Below, one piece after another: positions 24,206 through 29,139 of a DNA stretch of 29,139 nt. The stretch is taken from contig JBFKAV010000024.1 in assembly GCA_041621405.1 (NCBI GenBank), positions 1 through 29,139 of the forward strand, in the 5' to 3' direction. This stretch comes from JBFKAV01 sp041621405. GTDB taxonomy: Bacteria; Pseudomonadota; Alphaproteobacteria; Rhodobacterales; Rhodobacteraceae. Positions within the stretch are counted from its first letter, which is position 1. Each line of letters starts with the position of its first letter. The notes beneath the pieces were generated by a model. That model was given only the letters and a program-made list of their open reading frames with translations. It did not search any database and was not told the DNA's origin. A program made the position numbers and the translations under genes.

Positions 24206-25128
24206 GGCTTCGCCCCCTTGCGCACGGCGTCATCCATGTCGATGCCGTTGAGGCGCCCGACGTGGTCGGCCAGCATCGGCACGTAGTCGGCGCCGCGGCC
24301 GATCGCCTCGACATGGGTGAAGTAGTGCTTCACCGAGGCGCCCATCACGTTCACGACGCCGGCGTCGGCGGCCATCGCCGCGATGTAGCGGACGTCCTTC
24401 GCGGCGTTGGCGATGGAGAACCTGTGCGCCTCGCGGTCGCGGCCGACGGCATATTTCATGAAGGTCTCGAAGAAGCCGTTCGAGAGGCGCGACGAGCCGA
24501 TCACCTGGTTGACGCTTTGCGGCGAGAGGCCGACCTTGGCGCCCAGCACCACGGCTTCCGCGAAGAGCGCGGCGTAGCCCATGGAGATGAAGTTCATGAT
24601 CAGCTTCATCTTGTGGCCCGCGCCGACCGGGCCGACGTGGTTGATGTTGCCGGCCCAGCATTCGATGACAGGCAGGACCCTGGCGAAGGTCTCCGCATCG
24701 GCGCCGACCATGGCGTCGAGCGTGCCGGCCTCCGCCTCCTTCGGGGTCCGGCCGAGGGGCGCGTCGACCATGGTCATGCCGGCGGCCTGAAGCTCCGCGG
24801 CGAGCGCCGTGGTGGAGGTGGGGTCCGCGGTGGTGGCGTCGATCACGATGAGGCCGCGCTTGCCCGAGGCGAGGATGCCGTCAGACCCGCGGATGACGGA
24901 TTCCACCTGGGGCGAGTTCGAGAGGCAGAGATGGACGATGTCGCAGGCCTCGGCCATGGCGCGGGGGCTCGCGGCCTCGGTGGCGCCCTTTGCCACCAGG
25001 TCGTCGACGGGCGCGCGGTTGCGGTGGCCTCTGACGTGGAGCGCGTAGCCGCCCTTGAGGAGGTTCGCGGCCATGCCGTGGCCCATAAGGCCGACGCCGA
25101 TGAAGCCGATGACGGGTTTGGCGGGCAT
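24202..25128 (-). CDS. Second beta-hydroxyacid dehydrogenase, GRTP type
   Basis: The product is 308 residues from the ATG at 25128, preceded by AAAGGAGA. The Rossmann motif GFIGVGLMG is at 8-16, DAPLGRTP is at 122-129 with Arg127, and the catalytic Lys175 is in GAGHKMKLIMNF, where only the second of the usual two Asn (Asn179) is kept. It is clearly related to the enzyme at 18245 but not a recent duplicate, since many positions differ outside the motifs. The C-terminal tail is longer. It lies between the SDR (16-nt gap) and PhyH (4-nt overlap). It probably oxidises or reduces a 3-hydroxyacid semialdehyde carrying a second anion. Confidence 0.9.
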   Translation of the reverse strand: MPAKPVIGFIGVGLMGHGMAANLLKGGYALHVRGHRNRAPVDDLVAKGATEAASPRAMAEACDIVHLCLSNSPQVESVIRGSDGILASGKRGLIVIDATTADPTSTTALAAELQAAGMTMVDAPLGRTPKEAEAGTLDAMVGADAETFARVLPVIECWAGNINHVGPVGAGHKMKLIMNFISMGYAALFAEAVVLGAKVGLSPQSVNQVIGSSRLSNGFFETFMKYAVGRDREAHRFSIANAAKDVRYIAAMAADAGVVNVMGASVKHYFTHVEAIGRGADYVPMLADHVGRLNGIDMDDAVRKGAKP

Positions 25129-25144
25129 GGGCGGTCTCCTTTGG

Positions 25145-25906
25145 TCAGAGGCAGGCGGTGATGCCGCCGTCGACGTAGAGCGTATGGCCATTGACGAAGC
25201 TAGCGGCGTCGGAGGCGAGGAAGACGCAGGCGCCAACGAGCTCCTCGACCCGGCCCCAGCGGCCGGCGGGGGTGCGCTTCTCGAGCCAGGCGGAGAACTC
25301 CGGGTTGGCGACCAGCGCCGCATTGAGCGGCGTGTCGAAGTAGCCCGGTGCGATGGCGTTGCAGTTCAGCCCCTTCGGCGCCCAATCGGTCGCCATACCC
25401 TTGGTGAGGTTGGCGACCGCCCCCTTGGTGGCGGTGTAGGGCGCAATGCCGGGCCGCGCGAGCAGGGTCTGGACGCTGGCGATGTTGATGATCTTGCCGC
25501 GACCGCGCGCGATCATGTGTCGGGCGACCGCCTGGCCGACGTGAAAGACCGAGGCGACGTTGGTCTGCAGGAGCCTTTCGAAGGCTTCGGCCGGGAAGTC
25601 CTCGAGCGGGGTGCGGTGCTGCATCCCGGCGTTGTTGACGAGGATGTCGATCTGGCCGTCGTCGCGCTCGAAGCCGTCGACGGCGGCCCGCGCCGCCTCG
25701 TGGTCCGTCACGTCGAAGGGAAGCTCGCGGACCTCGTGCCCCTCGGCGCGGAGCCGGTCCGCCGCCTCGGCGAGACGCCCCACGTCGCGCGCATTCAGGA
25801 CGATCCGGGCGCCGGCCTCGGCCAGGCCTTGCGCAAGCGTGAAGCCGATGCCCATCGAGGAGCCGGTTACAAGCGCGCATCTGCCGCCGAGATCGAAGAG
25901 CTGCAC
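25145..25906 (-). CDS. SDR family oxidoreductase, gluconate 5-dehydrogenase-like
   Basis: The product is 253 residues. I chose the GTG at 25906 (MQLFDLGGRCALVTGSS), with GGGAGGT 6 nt upstream; an earlier in-frame ATG would overlap the operator. It has TGSSMGIG at 14-21, NNAG at 91-94, Ser144, and Tyr157-x3-Lys161 (YTATK). Arg40 after beta-2 (VLNARD) suggests NADP(H) can bind. The opening FDLxGRxALVTGSSxGIG is typical of gluconate 5-dehydrogenases and related sugar-acid SDRs. It is the first gene of the minus-strand operon, 57 nt from operator site 4, and divergent from the LysE gene. Confidence 0.9.
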   Translation of the reverse strand: MQLFDLGGRCALVTGSSMGIGFTLAQGLAEAGARIVLNARDVGRLAEAADRLRAEGHEVRELPFDVTDHEAARAAVDGFERDDGQIDILVNNAGMQHRTPLEDFPAEAFERLLQTNVASVFHVGQAVARHMIARGRGKIINIASVQTLLARPGIAPYTATKGAVANLTKGMATDWAPKGLNCNAIAPGYFDTPLNAALVANPEFSAWLEKRTPAGRWGRVEELVGACVFLASDAASFVNGHTLYVDGGITACL

Positions 25907-25962
25907 GGGACCTCCCCCCGGCCCGGCCCGGAAGGGCAGGACCGCCTTGATGCCGGTAGCGA

Positions 25963-25974
25963 TTGGTATACCAT
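25963..25974. promoter_or_regulatory. GntR operator site 4 (SDR-LysE intergenic)
   Basis: TTGGTATACCAT shares 11 of 12 positions with site 1. It lies 57 nt before the minus-strand SDR and 77 nt before the plus-strand LysE gene, so one bound dimer could control both directions. Confidence 0.7.
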
Positions 25975-26050
25975 CCGGACGTCGATGCAAGGCGCCCCTG
26001 GCCGGGGTGCCAGGGGGAAAACGGATGCAAGCGCGGCCGCGGGCAGGGTG

Positions 26051-26650
26051 ATGCTGGGATTCGCCGCCGCCGTGTTCCTCCTGATCGTGACCCCAGGGCC
26101 GGGTGTCCTCTCGACCGCGGGCGTCGGCGCGGCCTATGGCTTCGCCGCCGGCCTGCGCTACGTGGCCGGGCTCTTCGTCGGCACGAACCTGGTGGCGTTC
26201 GCCGTGATCTCCGGTCTGGCCGCGGTGATGCTCTCGGTGCCGGTGATCCGCACCGTGCTGATGGTCGGCTCGGTCGCCTATCTCCTCTACCTGGCCGCGC
26301 GGATTGCCTTCGCCGGCGCCCGGATCGCCTTCATCGAGGCGAAGGCCTCGCCCGGGATCGGCGCCGGGGTGGCGCTGCAGGCGATCAACCCAAAGGCCTA
26401 CGCGGTCAACACCGCGCTCTTCACCGGCTTCGCCTTCTACCCGCAGAGCCTGGCGCTGGAGACGCTAAGCAAGCTCGTCATCCTCAACGCGATCTGGATC
26501 CCGATCCACCTGGGCTGGCTCTGGGCGGGCGTGGTGCTGAACCGGCTGAACTTGTCCTTGCATGTGCAACGGGCGATCAATTACGCGATGGCGGCGGCGA
26601 TGCTCGGCGTGGTGGCGCTCGCCATGATCTCGACCGCGAGAGGACCATGA
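26051..26650 (+). CDS. LysE family translocator
   Basis: The product is 199 residues with six hydrophobic segments. It opens MLGFAAAVFLLIVTPGPGVL, the LysE/RhtB signature with the PGP motif near residues 15-17, and has ALQAINPKAYAVNTALF near 112-128. The start could be the ATG at 26051 or the adjacent GTG at 26048; GCAGGG lies just upstream. An open frame reaches further 5' but would place coding sequence through the operator. LysE proteins export amino acids or small acids. In this operon it may relieve accumulation of an intermediate. It overlaps the next gene by 4 nt (ATGA). Confidence 0.9.
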   Translation: MLGFAAAVFLLIVTPGPGVLSTAGVGAAYGFAAGLRYVAGLFVGTNLVAFAVISGLAAVMLSVPVIRTVLMVGSVAYLLYLAARIAFAGARIAFIEAKASPGIGAGVALQAINPKAYAVNTALFTGFAFYPQSLALETLSKLVILNAIWIPIHLGWLWAGVVLNRLNLSLHVQRAINYAMAAAMLGVVALAMISTARGP

Positions 26651-27564
26651 CCGAGAGACCCTATTCCGGCATCTGGCCGGTGGCCCCGACGCCGTTTCAC
26701 GACGACGGCAGCCTCGACATCGAGGGCATGAAGCGCGTGCTCGACTGCATGATCGACCAGGGCGTGGACGGGATCTGCGTGCTCGCGAATTTCTCCGAGC
26801 AGTTCCTGATCTCGGACGCCGAGCGCGACAAGCTCACCCGGCATTCGCTCGAGCACGTGGCGGGGCGGGTGCCGATGATCGTGACGATCAGCCATTTCGC
26901 CACGTCGATCGTGGTGGAGCGGGCGAGGGGCGCGAAGGCGATGGGCGCCGACATCGTGATGATGATGCCGCCCTATCACGGCGCGGTTCTGAAGGGCACC
27001 GCCGAGCAGACCTATCAGCAGGTCCGCGCCGTGGGCGAGGTCGGGATCCCGATCATGCTGCAGGACGCGCCACTTTCGGGCGTCGACCTGCCGGTGCCGC
27101 TGCTGGTCAGGATGGCGCGCGAGATCGGGATGCTGAAGCTCTTCAAGATCGAGTGCCCGGGGGCTGCGACGAAGCTCCGCGCGGTGATCGCCGAGGGGGG
27201 AATGGCGATCGAGGGGCCGTTCGACGGCGAGGAGGCGATCACGCTTCTGGCCGATCTCGATGCCGGCGCGACCGGGAGCATGACCAGCGCGATGATCCCC
27301 GACTTGATCGGTCCGGTGATCCGCGAATTCCTGGCCGGGCGCCGCGAGGCGGCGGTCGAGGGCTATGCGCGGGTGCTGCCGGCGATCAACCACGAGAACC
27401 GGCAATGCGGTTTCCGCGCCGCCAAGGCGGCGATGGTGGAGGGCGGCGTGATCGGTTCGGACTTCTGCCGCCACCCGATCCCGCCGCTCCACCCCGACAC
27501 CCGGGCGATGCTCCTGGAGCTGCTGCGCCCGCTCCATCCGCTCGTGCTCAGATGGGGGAACTGA
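26647..27564 (+). CDS. DapA-family protein, 2-keto-3-deoxy sugar-acid dehydratase/aldolase
   Basis: The product is 305 residues, a DHDPS/N-acetylneuraminate lyase-type TIM barrel. The Schiff-base Lys167 is in KLFKIECPGAATKL; the tyrosine motif reads PPYH (Tyr110, His111) rather than PYY; and the GTTGE-like loop reads LANFSEQ at 47-53. IPIMLQDAPLSGVDLP, IEGPFDGEEAITLLADLDAG and NHENRQ closely resemble, from memory, L-2-keto-3-deoxyarabonate dehydratases of the non-phosphorylative arabinose pathway. These convert the product of the IlvD/Edd enzyme to 2-oxoglutarate semialdehyde. An aldolase giving pyruvate is the alternative. It is followed after 1 nt by the FAD-linked dehydrogenase. Confidence 0.88.
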   Translation: MTERPYSGIWPVAPTPFHDDGSLDIEGMKRVLDCMIDQGVDGICVLANFSEQFLISDAERDKLTRHSLEHVAGRVPMIVTISHFATSIVVERARGAKAMGADIVMMMPPYHGAVLKGTAEQTYQQVRAVGEVGIPIMLQDAPLSGVDLPVPLLVRMAREIGMLKLFKIECPGAATKLRAVIAEGGMAIEGPFDGEEAITLLADLDAGATGSMTSAMIPDLIGPVIREFLAGRREAAVEGYARVLPAINHENRQCGFRAAKAAMVEGGVIGSDFCRHPIPPLHPDTRAMLLELLRPLHPLVLRWGN

Positions 27565-27565
27565 G

Positions 27566-28945
27566 ATGACCGTCGTCTCCGCCATCGAGGCGCTGCAGCC
27601 GATCCTGGGAGAGCGGCTGGCGACCGCCGAGGCGCTGCGCGCGCAGCATGGGGAGAACGAGGCCTACTACCCGCCGACGCCGCCCGACGCCGTGGCCTTC
27701 CCCGAAAGCACCGGCGAGGTCTCGGCGATCCTGAAGGTCTGCAACGCGCACGGCTGCCCAGTGGTGGCCTACGGCGCGGGCACCGGGCTCGAAGGGCAGC
27801 ACCTGGCGGTGAAGGGTGGCATCAGCCTCGACCTCGGCCGGATGAACCGGGTGCTTGAGGTCCGGGTGGAGGATCTGAACGCCGTGGTGCAGCCGGGGCT
27901 GACTCGGGAGGCGCTGAGCACCGAGCTTCGCGCGACGGGTCTCTTCTTCCCGGTCGATCCGGGCGCCAATGCCTCGCTGGGCGGCATGGCTGCGACCCGC
28001 GCCTCGGGCACGACGGCGGTGCGCTACGGCACGATCCGCGAGAACGTGCTGGCGCTGGAAGCAGTGATGGCCGACGGCACGGTGATCCGGACCGGCACGG
28101 CGGCGCGGAAGTCGGCGGCGGGCTACGACCTGACGCACCTGCTCCTGGGCTCGGAGGGCACGCTCGGGATCATCACCGAGCTGACCTTGCGGCTGCAGGG
28201 CATCCCCGAGGCCGTCTCGGCCGCCACCTGCCGGTTCCAGAGCGTCGAGGACGCGGTGAACGCGGTGATCCTCACGGTGCAGTCGGGCGTGCCGATGGCA
28301 CGGATCGAGCTCGTCGACGAGATGATGGCGCGCGGCTTCAACAACCTCACCGGCGGCAGCCTGCCGGAGAAGCCGCATCTCTTCGTGGAGTTCCACGGCT
28401 CGCCCGCCGGGGTGGCCGAGCAGGCCGAGCGCTTCGGCGAGATTGCGGGGGAGTTCGGTGCCGAGGGCTTTGCCTGGACCGACCGCGAGGAGGAGCGGGG
28501 CGCGCTCTGGCGGATGCGGCACAAGGCGCACTACGCGGGGCTCACGCTCGCCCCCGGCAAGAGGGTGCTGGCCACAGATACCTGCGTGCCGATCTCGCGG
28601 CTGGCCGAGGCGGTGACCGGGGCGCAGGAGGAGTGTCGCAGGCTGGGGCTCACCGCCAGCATAGTCGGCCATGTCGGCGACGGCAATTTCCATTGCGGCG
28701 TGCTTGTCGATCCCGAGGACGCCGATGAAGTCGCCCGCGTGAAGGCGTTCAGCGAGCGGCTGGCCGTGGAAGCGCTGAGGCTCGGCGGCACCGTGAGCGG
28801 CGAGCACGGGATCGGGCTTGGCAAGATGAAGTACATGGCCGCCCAGCACGGGGAAGCGTTGGCCTTCATGCGCGCGATCAAGGCTGCCTTCGACCCCAAC
28901 GACATCCTGAACCCCGGCAAGCTCTTGCCGCCGGGCAACCACTGA
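27566..28945 (+). CDS. FAD-linked D-2-hydroxyacid dehydrogenase (GlcD/D-lactate dehydrogenase family)
   Basis: The product is 459 residues, starting 1 nt after the dapA-like stop with GGGGGAAC upstream. The PCMH-type FAD domain shows GAGTGLEG at 70-77 and DPGANASLGGMAATRASG at 131-148. The C-terminal FAD-oxidase domain has GHVGDGNFH at 368-376 and GEHGIG at 412-417, which hold the metal-binding His and Glu. The type is that of cytochrome-linked D-lactate dehydrogenases (LDHD/Dld) and GlcD. It oxidises a D-2-hydroxyacid to a 2-oxoacid, passing electrons to the respiratory chain. In this pathway it could handle glycolate, D-lactate or a hydroxy sugar acid. Confidence 0.93.
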   Translation: MTVVSAIEALQPILGERLATAEALRAQHGENEAYYPPTPPDAVAFPESTGEVSAILKVCNAHGCPVVAYGAGTGLEGQHLAVKGGISLDLGRMNRVLEVRVEDLNAVVQPGLTREALSTELRATGLFFPVDPGANASLGGMAATRASGTTAVRYGTIRENVLALEAVMADGTVIRTGTAARKSAAGYDLTHLLLGSEGTLGIITELTLRLQGIPEAVSAATCRFQSVEDAVNAVILTVQSGVPMARIELVDEMMARGFNNLTGGSLPEKPHLFVEFHGSPAGVAEQAERFGEIAGEFGAEGFAWTDREEERGALWRMRHKAHYAGLTLAPGKRVLATDTCVPISRLAEAVTGAQEECRRLGLTASIVGHVGDGNFHCGVLVDPEDADEVARVKAFSERLAVEALRLGGTVSGEHGIGLGKMKYMAAQHGEALAFMRAIKAAFDPNDILNPGKLLPPGNH

Positions 28946-28956
28946 GGGAGGCGCCG

Positions 28957-29139
28957 ATGCTGCCCGAGTCCAATCCCGACCCCGCAGCACTTCTCGCCGG
29001 GCGCGTCTGGCGGCCCGGCATCGGCCCGGCGCTGGTGACGCTCAGGGGCGAGACCGTCCTCGACATCACCGCGCGCGAGGCGCCGACGATGCGCGACCTT
29101 CTGGAGATGGACGACCCGGCGGGCTATCTGCACGCAGCC
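28957..29139 (+). CDS. Fumarylacetoacetate hydrolase (FAH) family protein, N-terminal fragment
   Basis: There are 61 residues before the window edge, from the ATG at 28957 with GAGGGAGG upstream and a frame open to the end. LLAGRVWRPGIGPALVTLRG and TAREAPTMRDLLEMDDPAGYL match the start of FAH-family enzymes found in aldonic-acid pathways (2-keto-3-deoxy acid dehydratases or hydrolases, about 385-395 residues). The catalytic metal-binding part lies beyond the window. It is the fourth gene of the LysE operon. The family call is by resemblance of this N-terminus only. Confidence 0.7.
   Translation, partial: MLPESNPDPAALLAGRVWRPGIGPALVTLRGETVLDITAREAPTMRDLLEMDDPAGYLHAA

Noticed and set aside
21353..24286. 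977-codon plus-strand open frame antisense to the dehydratase and PhyH genes
   Set aside because: Both genes on the other strand have full sets of catalytic residues; this frame has no recognisable domain.
25394..25402. CCATACCC as a fifth GntR site
   Set aside because: It has only one half-site, no palindromy, and lies inside the SDR coding sequence.

Overview
The window is a high-GC (about 70% by eye), densely coded chromosomal segment. Gene content suggests an alphaproteobacterium, probably close to the Rhodobacteraceae: a TRAP transporter cluster, a btuBFCD cobalamin uptake operon under a cobalamin riboswitch, GntR/FCD regulation, and an EcfG-type promoter motif. This placement is inference from gene content, not phylogeny. 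I saw no IS element, phage gene, CRISPR array, tRNA or rRNA.

Left part (1-3010): the 5' part of carB (minus strand, running off the window), a divergent CPBP-type membrane protease gene, and a cyclopropane-fatty-acid synthase gene (cfa). Cfa is preceded by a GGAAC-N16-GTT motif typical of alphaproteobacterial general-stress promoters.

Cobalamin uptake (3010-8026): a cobalamin riboswitch lies in a long leader before a TonB-dependent receptor, followed by a periplasmic binding protein, a FecCD-type permease and an ABC ATPase. All are tightly overlapped (btuB-F-C-D).

Secreted-protein block (8250-13136): a plus-strand exported protein of unknown function faces a minus-strand operon. That operon runs from an epimerase-like extended SDR lacking the usual active-site Tyr, to a 579-residue exported protein (TTG start, weak resemblance to phosphodiester glycosidases), to an exported Cys-rich protein with the SUMF1/FGE fold but apparently without FGE's catalytic cysteines. 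I do not recognise this combination as a described system.

Catabolic island (13483 to the window end): a GntR/FCD regulator diverges from dctPQM (TRAP), a beta-hydroxyacid dehydrogenase and a DMT permease. A six-gene minus-strand stretch follows: SDR, a second beta-hydroxyacid dehydrogenase, a PhyH dioxygenase, then an IlvD/Edd sugar-acid dehydratase, a DUF1428 protein and an SDR. Divergent from it is a plus-strand operon: LysE-type exporter, DapA-family lyase/dehydratase, FAD-linked D-2-hydroxyacid dehydrogenase and an FAH-family protein cut by the window end. Four copies of a GGTATACC-centred palindrome lie before the regulator/dctP, the dehydratase and the SDR/LysE pair, so the whole 15.6 kb looks like one GntR regulon for an imported sugar acid. 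Both beta-hydroxyacid dehydrogenases carry DAPLGRTP in place of the usual DAPVSGG. As I recall, a Gly-Arg-Thr sequence at this place binds the sulfonate group in sulfolactaldehyde reductase YihU. This raises the possibility that the substrate carries a second anionic group, for example a sulfonated or dicarboxylic sugar acid.
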